A stretch of 64,000 nt of DNA from positions 186,001 to 250,000 of the forward strand of contig CCFG01000017.1 in NCBI GenBank assembly GCA_000752215.1, read 5' to 3'. Origin of the DNA: a bacterium MS4. GTDB lineage: Bacteria > Bacillota > Clostridia > Oscillospirales > Acutalibacteraceae. Positions within the stretch are counted from its first letter, which is position 1, and the number at the start of each line of letters is the position of its first letter. Below, piece after piece: positions 41,723-49,966 of the stretch. Both the position numbers and the translations under genes were made by a program. The notes under the pieces were generated by a model. The model was given only the letters and a program-made list of their open reading frames with translations. It made no database searches and was not told where the DNA came from.

Positions 41723-42751
41723 CTACCTTGATTTCAAAGCGTTGTCCTGTTCCAGCGCCAGTGATTTCTTATACTGGAACACGGTCACATGCTCATATTT
41801 TTTAAAGACTTTGCTGAAATAGCTGCTCTCGTTATAGCCAAGGCGGAACGCAACGTCGATAATGTTCAGGTCGGTAAAGGAAAAATACCCTTTTGCGATG
41901 GTCAGTTTCCGCATATGCAGATATTCAATGACGCTTACCCCCATCTGCTGCATAAAAATGCGGCTCAGGTACCCCTGACTGATATTGCAGTGGTCCACAA
42001 TTTGATTCAGGCCGATATCCTTCTTGATGTTTTCATCGATGTAGCGGAACACGGATTCCAGCACCTTGTACTTTTTAATGCTGACCTGCTGGAAAATGTA
42101 ATTCATGACATTGAACAGCCAGAATTCCAGACTCTTTTTTTCGGAGAGCAGAACCTCCGTCATCGGGAACAGTTCTTCGCATTTTGTCTGCCCCTCATTC
42201 AGCCAATCCAGCATGCTCATCAGGCTCTGTCCCAGCTTCATAAACGTGGCCTTCAGCTGTTCGGTGTCACTGCCCGTATCGGAGTAAATTTCATTCACGA
42301 TCTGCGGAATCTGGTAGTACATTTTTTTGAAATCTTTTTCTTTGAGGATGGAAAAAAGGGAGTCCGTCTGCTTTCCGTATTTTTTATGGGATTCCGAGTA
42401 GCCGTCGAGCAGGCTCTTAATGAGGGTCCCGGTTACCGGCTTTGAAATATATTCCCGGACCTCCGCTTTCAAAGCCTCGCGTGCAAACTCAAAATTGTTA
42501 TAGGCGGAAACAATATAAATTGTGATATTGTGGTTGTTCGTATAAATCTGTTTGCTCGCTTCGATCCCGGAAATTCCCGGCATCATAATATCCATAAATA
42601 CAATATCGATTTTTTCCGTTTTGCAAACCTCTACGGCGTCCTCTCCATTGGCAACAGTGCGCACGACAGTAAAGCCACTCACGTCGGACACCATGATCCG
42701 CATGGCTTCTCTCATCAGTTCTTCATCATCAGCAATCATTACCCGATACAT
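41723..42751 (-). CDS. Response regulator with AraC-type DNA-binding domain
   Basis: A 342-residue YesN-like regulator. The receiver domain has the acidic pair IADDEE, the phospho-acceptor Asp in VFMDIMMPG and the Lys in EYISKPV. The C-terminal AraC domain shows two helix-turn-helix units (LNQIVDHCNISQGYLSRIF and LNIIDVAFRLGYNESSYFSKVFKK, quoted only to mark them). It pairs with the PocR-type sensor directly upstream (stop codon and ATG abut) and is the likely activator of the BMC operon. Confidence 0.93.
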   Translation of the reverse strand: MYRVMIADDEELMREAMRIMVSDVSGFTVVRTVANGEDAVEVCKTEKIDIVFMDIMMPGISGIEASKQIYTNNHNITIYIVSAYNNFEFAREALKAEVREYISKPVTGTLIKSLLDGYSESHKKYGKQTDSLFSILKEKDFKKMYYQIPQIVNEIYSDTGSDTEQLKATFMKLGQSLMSMLDWLNEGQTKCEELFPMTEVLLSEKKSLEFWLFNVMNYIFQQVSIKKYKVLESVFRYIDENIKKDIGLNQIVDHCNISQGYLSRIFMQQMGVSVIEYLHMRKLTIAKGYFSFTDLNIIDVAFRLGYNESSYFSKVFKKYEHVTVFQYKKSLALEQDNALKSR

Positions 42752-44050
42752 TTACAGTACCTTTTCATCAAAGTTTTTTGGATATTTAATCAGACACTTT
42801 GTTCCGCTTTTCTCGCTGTATTGCATAACAACGTCGTACTGCGGGCCAAAGGAACTGACCAGCCTCTGTCTGATACTGGAGATTCCCGTTTCTATGGTAT
42901 CTCCTTCGTAACCGCCTTCTTTATACGATTTGAACCTCTGCGAAATTTTTTCCTCGTTCAGTCCCAGACCGCTGTCCTCTATGGAAATGACCACGTCGCT
43001 GTCCATGTAGGAAACCGAGATGCGCACGGTGCCGCCTTCCCGCTTCTGGTCAATCCCGTAAAAAACCGCTTTTTCCACAAAGGGAAGGACAATAACTTTC
43101 GGAATCCGCTGCATATGTATATTTTCCGCAATGTCAATGGAATAGTTCAACCGCTCTCCCAGCCGGACCTTCTGTATTTTCAGATACCGTTCAATATTTT
43201 CCATTTCATCCGCTACGGAGATGGAATTTTTGGTATTGATAAGATTATACCGTAAGAACTCCGCGAACAGCGTCACCATTTCATTGGTCTTCGGGGCCTT
43301 TTCAATCACGGCCAGATTGGAAATGGAGTTGAGACACCGGAATAAAAAGGAGGGGTTCATCTGTGACTGCAGCGCGGTCAGCTCGGCGTTCTTCAGGCTG
43401 TACTCCAGCTCCATTCTTTTTCGCTTCTCACTCAAGCTTTCCATTTCCTTGTTTAAAGTTTCCTTGAGCATCAGCCTTGACAGTTCCTTTTCGCCAAGCT
43501 GGTTGACAATCAGAGAAATCATGTCCGCTATATTGACAAACTGCTGGTAAGACATTTCCTGTATTTTGTTGAACAGGTCGCTCTTGCTGACTTTATAGTC
43601 CTCCGCGTGGTGCATCACGGTTTCCAGCCTGCATACACTCGGAGGGGCGTCGCTGCACCTTTTCTGCCCCCCGATAAAGCCTCCGAGGTAGTGCCCCCGG
43701 ACAATAATCGGGATGGCGACCTCCATCAGCCCGCAGGGACAGAAATACACCGAAGTTTTCTGTGTCACCGCGGCCTGGATCGCGCCGAACGCATCGGAGG
43801 ACCAGCAAAGGCGTTTTTCTCCTTCATTCCTCCTGATTTCACGGCAAAATTCGGTGAAAGAGGTCATTTCTGTGACCGGTTCCCCCTTAAAATCCACCGT
43901 GACAAACGCCAGGCCCGTCGCTTTGGAAATTTTTTCCTGGATATCTTCTAGCTTCTCTTTCCCAAAAAGATGGTTGATATCGAAATTGTTGAACACACTG
44001 TCTTCATCCTGCACCAAATCTTTAATTTTGGTATTTAAGAACTCATCCAT
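42752..44050 (-). CDS. PocR-domain sensor of LytS/YesM kinase type, catalytic residues degenerate
   Basis: A 432-residue cytosolic sensor. The N-terminal PocR ligand domain (about 30-180) has the conserved Cys pattern CREIR...LCWSS...CPCGLMEVAIPI and GGFIGGQKRC; PocR domains bind diols or similar small molecules. A coiled coil (about 190-225) and a LytS-type kinase core follow. In the dimerisation box QSQMNPSFLFRCLNSI, Ser234 stands where kinases of this type have the phospho-acceptor His (NPHFL). The N-box PFVEKAVFYG has Lys327 instead of Asn. DSGLG is kept. Autophosphorylation by the usual route is therefore unlikely. AGGAGG ribosome site. Confidence 0.88.
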   Translation of the reverse strand: MDEFLNTKIKDLVQDEDSVFNNFDINHLFGKEKLEDIQEKISKATGLAFVTVDFKGEPVTEMTSFTEFCREIRRNEGEKRLCWSSDAFGAIQAAVTQKTSVYFCPCGLMEVAIPIIVRGHYLGGFIGGQKRCSDAPPSVCRLETVMHHAEDYKVSKSDLFNKIQEMSYQQFVNIADMISLIVNQLGEKELSRLMLKETLNKEMESLSEKRKRMELEYSLKNAELTALQSQMNPSFLFRCLNSISNLAVIEKAPKTNEMVTLFAEFLRYNLINTKNSISVADEMENIERYLKIQKVRLGERLNYSIDIAENIHMQRIPKVIVLPFVEKAVFYGIDQKREGGTVRISVSYMDSDVVISIEDSGLGLNEEKISQRFKSYKEGGYEGDTIETGISSIRQRLVSSFGPQYDVVMQYSEKSGTKCLIKYPKNFDEKVL

Positions 44051-44135
44051 GAAAGCAACCTCCTAAATCAAGAATATACTACTCTAATACCACACTGCCC
44101 ATATTATATAATATATTCTTTGACTTGGGGGATTT

Positions 44136-45257
44136 TTAGTGTATTTTTTTCAATAATGTTTCGACATCCTGCACTGTTATTCCCCTTGGGTTCATTGGAG
44201 TACATCCGTCCTGCACCGCATTTTGGGCCACATAATGGACATATTGGTCGAAAGTTTCTTGCGATACACCGCACTCGCTGAGGGTAAGCGGCATATTCAT
44301 CAGCTTTTTCAGGGAAGTGATGCAGGCGAGAAGAACCGCTACGGCAAGCTTGGGGTCTGTACTTCTTTCCACCATACCCGTCCGGTAGGCCATCTGCGCA
44401 TATTTGGCAGCGACCCGGTCGTCCAGGCTGTTGAACAGAATCACTTCATTCAGCAGAAGGGCGTTTGCAAGCCCGTGCGTAATATGGAAGGTTCCCCCCA
44501 CCTGATGCGCGATGCTGTGGCTCATGCCAAGTCCCGCGATGCTGAACGCGATGCCCGCCAGGCTGGAAGCCAGAAGCATTTCCACCCTTGCCTGCTCGTC
44601 GTCCCCGTGGCGGTAGCACTGCAGGAGCGATTTCATAATCAGCTCCACGGCTTTTTCGGCCATTGCGTCCGTGTAAACGCTGGCTCCCTTTGCCACATAG
44701 GCCTCCATTGCGTGGGTCATGACGTCCATGCCGGTATTCGCCGTAATTTCCGGCGGAAGCGACAGCGTCAGCTTTGCGTCGAGAATCGCTTCGTCGGGAT
44801 AGATGCTGTCGTCGAAAAAGATATGTTTTTTCTTGGTTTCGTGGTCCACCACGACCGTTGCGGCCGTTACCTCCGAACCCGTTCCGCTTGTGGTCGGAAT
44901 CGCGATCAGCGGCACGCCGGCGGCAAGCTTCATCTCCCGCGCAAAATAGAGGATTCCCTTCGCGGTGTCAATGGCGGAGCCTCCGCCGAATGCGATCATG
45001 ACCTCGGGCCGGAACTGTTTCAAAATTGCTACCCCTTTCCCGATGACGGTCAGGGGTGTATCGGGCAGAACCCCGTTAAACAGTTTTACCTCGTTGCTGT
45101 TGTCGATTACCTCCAGCACTTTCCGGATGCTCCCGTTTTCAATCAGGAACCGGTCGCAGATGATCCAGATTCTTTTTCCCGTGATGTCCGCGAGATGTTC
45201 CAGCGAGTTTTCCCCGTAATAAATCTTGGTTCTCAGATAGATACGTTCCAATTTCAT
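44136..45257 (-). CDS. pduQ: Iron-containing alcohol dehydrogenase, PduQ-like
   Basis: A 373-residue group III (Fe-dependent) alcohol dehydrogenase. The nucleotide loop is AFGGGSAIDTAKG, and the metal ligands lie in GMDVMTHAMEAYV, GMSHSIAHQVGG and HGLANALLL. It reduces propionaldehyde to 1-propanol and recycles NAD+ for the CoA-acylating dehydrogenase. Position between the second aldehyde dehydrogenase and the regulators supports PduQ. The ribosome site is weak (GCGGGG right before the ATG). Confidence 0.9.
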   Translation of the reverse strand: MKLERIYLRTKIYYGENSLEHLADITGKRIWIICDRFLIENGSIRKVLEVIDNSNEVKLFNGVLPDTPLTVIGKGVAILKQFRPEVMIAFGGGSAIDTAKGILYFAREMKLAAGVPLIAIPTTSGTGSEVTAATVVVDHETKKKHIFFDDSIYPDEAILDAKLTLSLPPEITANTGMDVMTHAMEAYVAKGASVYTDAMAEKAVELIMKSLLQCYRHGDDEQARVEMLLASSLAGIAFSIAGLGMSHSIAHQVGGTFHITHGLANALLLNEVILFNSLDDRVAAKYAQMAYRTGMVERSTDPKLAVAVLLACITSLKKLMNMPLTLSECGVSQETFDQYVHYVAQNAVQDGCTPMNPRGITVQDVETLLKKIH

Positions 45258-45266
45258 CCCCGCTTT

Positions 45267-46637
45267 CTAACGAATGGTAAAGGCGTCCATCAGCGTGCAT
45301 CTTCTCCTTCTTGCGAAATGCCTTGCGGTCGTGGTTCCTTCCCCGGTGATCGTCGCAATGGTAAAGCTGGTGTCGCCTTCCCCATTGTAGCCGATCCCGG
45401 CCAGGGAAGAGCCGTTTTTCACGAAGACGGAGGTCTGCATTTTCTTTGCCGCCCGGTTCAGCCGTTCAATGGACTGGGAGTGGATGGTCGCGGTGTGGCG
45501 GAATCCCTGTTCGATTTCAAAGGCGGTTTCCAGTGCTTCGTCGAAGTCGGCCACCCTGACAAGGGGGACGACCGGCATCAGCATTTCTAGCGTAACGAAC
45601 GGATGATGCTGAATGGTGTCGACCACGATCAGCCGGACGGTTTCACTGCAGGGAATTTTTGCTGCCTTTAAAATTTCATTGGCGCTTTTGCCTTCAAACG
45701 CTTTGTTGATGCCCATGTCCTGTGTGACGGTCACGGAGGTCAGCTTCAGCATTTCTTCCTCGTTATGGATATAGTAAACGTTGTTTTTCTTGAGCTCTTC
45801 CACAAATTCATCCGCGGCGGCCGCGACAATCACGATGCTTTTTTCCGAGATGCACATAACGTTGTTGTCGAAGGAAGCGCCCTCGACGATGTCCCTTGCC
45901 GCCTGCTTCAGATCAGCCGTTTCGTCGACGATGGCGGTCGGATTCCCCGGCCCCGCGCCGATCACTTTTTTGCCGCTGGCAAGCGCCTCTCTCAGAACGC
46001 CGCTGCCGCCCGTAGTCACCACCATGGAGATATTGGGATGCGTCATCAGTTCGCGGGTCACCGCCATGGAGGTATCCCCCAGCGTGACGACCAGATTGTC
46101 GATGCCGCAGGTGTCACGGACGGCAACGTTGATCATTTCCGTGACAAACTGGGAAACCTTGATGGCTCTGGGATGCGGGACATGCACGACGGCATTTCCC
46201 GCGGCGAGCAGGCCGATGGTATTGTTAATGAGTGTGGCGCATGGATTGGTGCAGGGATGCACGGCGCAGACGACGCCGTAGGAGGACAGTTCATACAGGG
46301 TCATCCCGCTGTCTCCCGTTTTCACCTCGGTGATCAAATCCTCTACGCCGGGTGTTTTCCGGATGGCCAGAAGGAGCTTTTTGACCTTATCCTCCACATT
46401 GCCCATTCCGGTTTCTTCCGCTGTCATTTCAGCGATTACATTCACCAGCGGCAAAAGCTCTTCTTTGATCGCATCGATGACTTCCTGACGTTCATTCAGC
46501 GTAAGCCTGGAATACTGGGTGTAGGCCCCCTGCGCTACCGCGACGGCGTCATTTACCGAACGGAAGACTCCGCTTCTCACCATATCGCTGCAGGTCAGGT
46601 ATTTCTTCACCAGTTCTCCAATTTGTGCAGTATTCAT
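45267..46637 (-). CDS. Second CoA-acylating aldehyde dehydrogenase (EutE/PduP family)
   Basis: A 456-residue paralogue of the enzyme at 38200. It keeps the catalytic Cys (FDNNVMCISEKS) and the RRRRCTLMDAF end. It has only a short N-terminal helix (MNTAQIGELVKKYLTCSD) in place of the long helix-plus-linker, so it may be cargo by another route or act near the shell. Two CoA-acylating dehydrogenases in one glycyl-radical BMC locus suggest either hetero-oligomers or two aldehyde substrates of different chain length. Confidence 0.9.
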   Translation of the reverse strand: MNTAQIGELVKKYLTCSDMVRSGVFRSVNDAVAVAQGAYTQYSRLTLNERQEVIDAIKEELLPLVNVIAEMTAEETGMGNVEDKVKKLLLAIRKTPGVEDLITEVKTGDSGMTLYELSSYGVVCAVHPCTNPCATLINNTIGLLAAGNAVVHVPHPRAIKVSQFVTEMINVAVRDTCGIDNLVVTLGDTSMAVTRELMTHPNISMVVTTGGSGVLREALASGKKVIGAGPGNPTAIVDETADLKQAARDIVEGASFDNNVMCISEKSIVIVAAAADEFVEELKKNNVYYIHNEEEMLKLTSVTVTQDMGINKAFEGKSANEILKAAKIPCSETVRLIVVDTIQHHPFVTLEMLMPVVPLVRVADFDEALETAFEIEQGFRHTATIHSQSIERLNRAAKKMQTSVFVKNGSSLAGIGYNGEGDTSFTIATITGEGTTTARHFARRRRCTLMDAFTIR

Positions 46638-46707
46638 CTTAACCTCTCCTTCGCCCGATTCCCCAGGCTTTCAGTTAAATAAATTCAGGATATGACACTG
46701 CCTGTTT

Positions 46708-46974
46708 CTAAATATCCATCGTATCAATAATGCCTACAATGGCCATGTCAACGGAGACATTATGCTTTTGAACACGCACGGCCGACCCGGAGCAGACCAG
46801 GACATACTCCCCGATGCCCGCCCCCACATAATCGGCTGCAACCTCTTCGGAGCCGATGTTGCGCTTCTGGGAATCGATTTTCTGAATAATCATCAGCTTG
46901 AAGCCGACCAGGGATTCTTCCTTCCGCGTCGCAACAACATTGCCCACCACTTTTGCCATATAAATGGTAATCAC
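46708..46974 (-). CDS. eutN: BMC-P vertex shell protein (EutN/CcmL)
   Basis: An 88-residue pentameric vertex protein. MAKVVGNVVATRKEESLVG near the start and GAGIGEYVLVCSGSAVR in the middle are typical of EutN/CcmL. It caps the twelve corners of the shell. The GTG at 46974 follows AAAGGATT and gives M-ITIY-MAKV, in line with family N-termini; an internal ATG five codons on is possible. Confidence 0.94.
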   Translation of the reverse strand: MITIYMAKVVGNVVATRKEESLVGFKLMIIQKIDSQKRNIGSEEVAADYVGAGIGEYVLVCSGSAVRVQKHNVSVDMAIVGIIDTMDI

Positions 46975-47003
46975 AATCCTTTCCTGACCTTAGTTCTTAA
47001 GGA

Positions 47004-47858
47004 TTACTTCTCTTTTTTGGCCCTTGGCTTTCTGGGAGTCTGTTTGGCGGTCCCCTTTTCTTTCACTACCGTGTTTTTGGGGCCTGTGCTTCCCGCTGCA
47101 GCGGATTTTCCCCTCCCCGTTCTGCCGGACGGTTTGGCTTTGGCTTCCGGCTGGGAAACGGCCGGTTCGTCCGCTGCGGAAACAGCAGGCGGATCCTGCG
47201 GCTTTTCTTCCTTTGCCGGGAATTCAGCAGGGGCTTCCCCTTCCGTTTTTGCCTGCCTCTGAATCGTTTCTGACACCGGCGCGGGGTTTTCCTGTTCCGG
47301 GACAACCGCTTCCGGTTCGGGCAGAAGGACTTCTTCCACGGACAAAACCGTTTCCGGCTCCGTCAGAACAGCTTCCTGTACGGGAACTGCAGCCGCTTCC
47401 TGTGCGGGCTCCGGCGGGACAGGTTCTTCTGTCTGCGGTACGGAGGGCTCCCCGAGAGGCTCTTCCGGCTTCTCTTCCGGAATTTCCGGCGCTGCAGAAA
47501 CTTCCCGCTCCGGTTCGGGCTCCGGCGTCTTCGGCGCGGGAGGTTCCGGATGATCCGGCGGTGTTGTTCCGTCCTCTTTTTTCTCAGTCTGACAAAATAC
47601 TCTTTCAACGCTGTCCGCAGGTCTGGGAATCACTTTGGAAGAAATATAGTGCTGGAAGGTCTCGCCGACTTGTTTGCCCGCGCTGACGGCGGCGTTTACG
47701 GCTGCCACATCGCCCGTGATCTTCACGGTAATCCAGCCGTGCCCTCTTGCTTTTTCGATCTGGATAATCGTCACGTCCGCTGTTTTCACCATGGTGTCCG
47801 CTACCAGAACGGCCGTTGCCAGTCCTCTTATTTCTATTAACCCCAATGCGTTTTTCAT
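47004..47858 (-). CDS. BMC-H shell protein with long disordered Pro/Glu and basic tail
   Basis: A 284-residue protein. Residues 1-90 are a canonical hexameric BMC domain (ALGLIEIRGLATAVLVAD at the start; VIPRPADSVERVF at its end). Residues about 92-235 are low-complexity Pro/Glu/Ala/Val with many EP and PE pairs and no predicted fold. The final ~45 residues switch to Lys/Arg/Pro/Ala-rich (SGRTGRGKSAAAG, then PRKPRAKKEK). PduA/EutM-type shell proteins are normally about 90-100 aa. The tail could tether cargo, nucleic acid or membranes, or space the hexamer. No frameshift is evident: BMC domain and tail are one continuous frame. Confidence 0.93.
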   Translation of the reverse strand: MKNALGLIEIRGLATAVLVADTMVKTADVTIIQIEKARGHGWITVKITGDVAAVNAAVSAGKQVGETFQHYISSKVIPRPADSVERVFCQTEKKEDGTTPPDHPEPPAPKTPEPEPEREVSAAPEIPEEKPEEPLGEPSVPQTEEPVPPEPAQEAAAVPVQEAVLTEPETVLSVEEVLLPEPEAVVPEQENPAPVSETIQRQAKTEGEAPAEFPAKEEKPQDPPAVSAADEPAVSQPEAKAKPSGRTGRGKSAAAGSTGPKNTVVKEKGTAKQTPRKPRAKKEK

Positions 47859-47945
47859 TTTGTCACCTTACTTCTTTTTTTCTTCTGAAAATATATAAAA
47901 TGTAAACAAAATCAAATTTGATTACCTGATTTTCTGCTTTTCAAA

Positions 47946-48689
47946 TTACTGTCCGACGATTTCAATGCCCAGCCGGGACGCTTTCTCCTTCGCCAGAGCG
48001 GTCAGAAGATCACCCGGGCGCAGCACGATCCGTCCTTCCTGCGTAAACCTGTCGATATCGCCTTCCGTAATCACTTTCCGCCCGTTGTCCGCACGCGGCG
48101 GCTGGACTCGTGTGATTCCGGGATTTTCGGGAACCGGTTTTCCGTCAAAAAGTTCCTCTTTGATTTCAATGCCGTACTGAGCGATGATTTTGTAATATTC
48201 CCGTATTCTGGCGGCATACGCCGCGGGTTCCTTCCCCGTAAGCGGTTCCAGACCCGATTTCAGCAGCACGATTTTCTGCCCGTTCGCCATGCAGCTCTGT
48301 ACCCATTTTGTCTCGAAGGTATCGCCGATGCACAGCGCGGTTTTGACTACAAGCTCTTTCGAAGCGGCCGGGAAAACGGTCGGACCGTCCGGCAGCTTTG
48401 CCAGATCGGCTTCCTCCTGCCTGAGAATGGTGCCGCAGCCTTCGCATTCCCTGAGCTTTTTCATGTGGTAGTCGTTTGTCATGGAAGGGGGAATCACCGT
48501 AACGACCCGGTATTCGCTCTGGTCCCTCAATTTTTCAAAAAAGGAACGGTATTCCTCTCTCCATCCTTCGGTAAGGATGACATACAATTTCTGTTCGGGT
48601 ACGGAGGAATTGGGCAACAAATTTTCGGCCTGCATTTTCTGTATCACTTTCAGGATGATCTGATACAGATTGCTTTCATTGATTTCCAC
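47946..48689 (-). CDS. Flavoprotein-like BMC accessory protein
   Basis: A 247-residue protein found in glycyl-radical and Eut-type loci. The N-terminal helix (MEINESNLYQIILKVIQKMQ) looks like an encapsulation peptide, followed by a Pro/Ser linker. The central domain has GPTVFPAASKELVVKTALCIGD, resembling flavoprotein (phosphopantothenoylcysteine-decarboxylase-like) folds, and a CEGC pair (about 110). The C-terminal VITEGDIDRFTQEG is shared in style with the protein at 36380. Start is GTG 48689 with AAAGGAGG 7 bases ahead; the longer frame has no ribosome site. Confidence 0.75.
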   Translation of the reverse strand: MEINESNLYQIILKVIQKMQAENLLPNSSVPEQKLYVILTEGWREEYRSFFEKLRDQSEYRVVTVIPPSMTNDYHMKKLRECEGCGTILRQEEADLAKLPDGPTVFPAASKELVVKTALCIGDTFETKWVQSCMANGQKIVLLKSGLEPLTGKEPAAYAARIREYYKIIAQYGIEIKEELFDGKPVPENPGITRVQPPRADNGRKVITEGDIDRFTQEGRIVLRPGDLLTALAKEKASRLGIEIVGQ

Positions 48690-48841
48690 GGTACCCCTCC
48701 TTTGCTTTCCAGAGCTTTTGATTCTGACTAATGAAAAGGCGGTCATGATAGGAAGGAATCAGGGAAGAGCATTCCCCGACCCTTCCGTACCATTAACGCC
48801 CTACACCGTCACGTGTGGAAGAAGAATTGAGTGGTGATGAA

Positions 48842-49120
48842 TTAGCCCATATGAGGAATAATTTTCTCAGTGTCCGAATGAGGACGGGGAATGACGTGGA
48901 TGGAGACCACTTCGCCGACCATTTTGGCGGAAGCCGCTCCGGCGTCCGTCGCGGCCTTGACGGCCCCGACGTCTCCGCGTACCATTACCGTTACCAGTCC
49001 GGAACCGATCTTTTCGTAGCCGACCAGGGTGACGTTTGCCGCCTTGACCATGGCATCGGCTGCTTCAATTGCCGGTACGAGTCCATGTGTTTCGATCATA
49101 CCCAGTGCATCAGAGTTCAT
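48842..49120 (-). CDS. BMC-H hexameric shell protein (PduA/EutM type)
   Basis: A 92-residue standard BMC domain: [20 protein letters not shown], the pore-region strand [19 protein letters not shown] and the closing [10 protein letters not shown]. It forms the main facet hexamers, with a central pore for diol, propanol and similar small molecules. AGGAGG ribosome site. Confidence 0.95.
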   Translation of the reverse strand: MNSDALGMIETHGLVPAIEAADAMVKAANVTLVGYEKIGSGLVTVMVRGDVGAVKAATDAGAASAKMVGEVVSIHVIPRPHSDTEKIIPHMG

Positions 49121-49150
49121 GTGTAAACCTCCTTCATTGTAGCGTTAGTG

Positions 49151-49939
49151 TTAAATATATGGATGAGTGGTTGATTTTGGCTCGGAGCCCAACGCGCCAA
49201 GCAGCTTCAGACCGACATCTCTGGCCGCTCTGACCGCCTGCCGTACGGCGCCGGAATCTCCCGTAAAGATAAGGATCACTTCGTTCGAGTAGCTGGTTCC
49301 GCCGTTGCCCGGAGAGCTGTAGCAGACCACGTCCACACTCGCCGCCTTCACGGCCACATCCGCCAGAACCGTGCCGATCGCGGCAGGGCCCGCGCAGGTC
49401 ATGCCGAACGCTTTGCCCAGAGGAGAGCCGAACGCCTTTTCAAGGCACTGGCTCGCTCTTGCCGAATACTGGAATTCCAGATGTCCGGCATCGTTCCCGT
49501 AAACATCACCGAAGTATTTCGGAAGGCTGGCCAGGGCGATTTCCACCGCTCTTCTCGCATCCGAAACATCCTCCGCTCCGATATAGATCAAGTCGCCGTG
49601 ACCGGCTCCGCCCTTCGTGTCTCTGGGCAGTTCGATCGTGATCACTTCCGTGTTGGTTGCTTTGACGGCGTCATCCACCGCCATGATCTGCGGGCCTGCC
49701 CCCGTTCTGCCGCCGATAATCCCGATTGAACGGTATTTACCTAGCTTCATCACATCGACAAGCATCGGGTCCACGCTGGCGATGACCAATCCGATCGTAT
49801 CGCCTACAGAGGTACCCACAAATTCTGTCACTCCCAGTGAACTGCAAGGTGTGCCGGCTTCCGCTGCTTTTTCCTCAGGTTTTATTTTCAGTTCATCGGC
49901 AACCTGCTGCACTACCTTATTGATTAATTGCTGGTCCAT
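49151..49939 (-). CDS. pduB: PduB-type trimeric shell protein
   Basis: A 262-residue tandem-BMC trimer. The diagnostic PduB stretches are present: GTSVGDTIGLVIASVD, RSIGIIGGRTGAGPQIMA, RDTKGGAGHGDLI and GDVYGNDAGHLEFQYSARAS. The N-terminal helix MDQQLINKVVQQVADELK before the first BMC repeat matches the PduB extension that anchors cargo to the shell in B12-type Pdu compartments. Confidence 0.95.
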   Translation of the reverse strand: MDQQLINKVVQQVADELKIKPEEKAAEAGTPCSSLGVTEFVGTSVGDTIGLVIASVDPMLVDVMKLGKYRSIGIIGGRTGAGPQIMAVDDAVKATNTEVITIELPRDTKGGAGHGDLIYIGAEDVSDARRAVEIALASLPKYFGDVYGNDAGHLEFQYSARASQCLEKAFGSPLGKAFGMTCAGPAAIGTVLADVAVKAASVDVVCYSSPGNGGTSYSNEVILIFTGDSGAVRQAVRAARDVGLKLLGALGSEPKSTTHPYI

Positions 49940-49966
49940 TATCTATCCTCCGTTTCATTAAATTTT

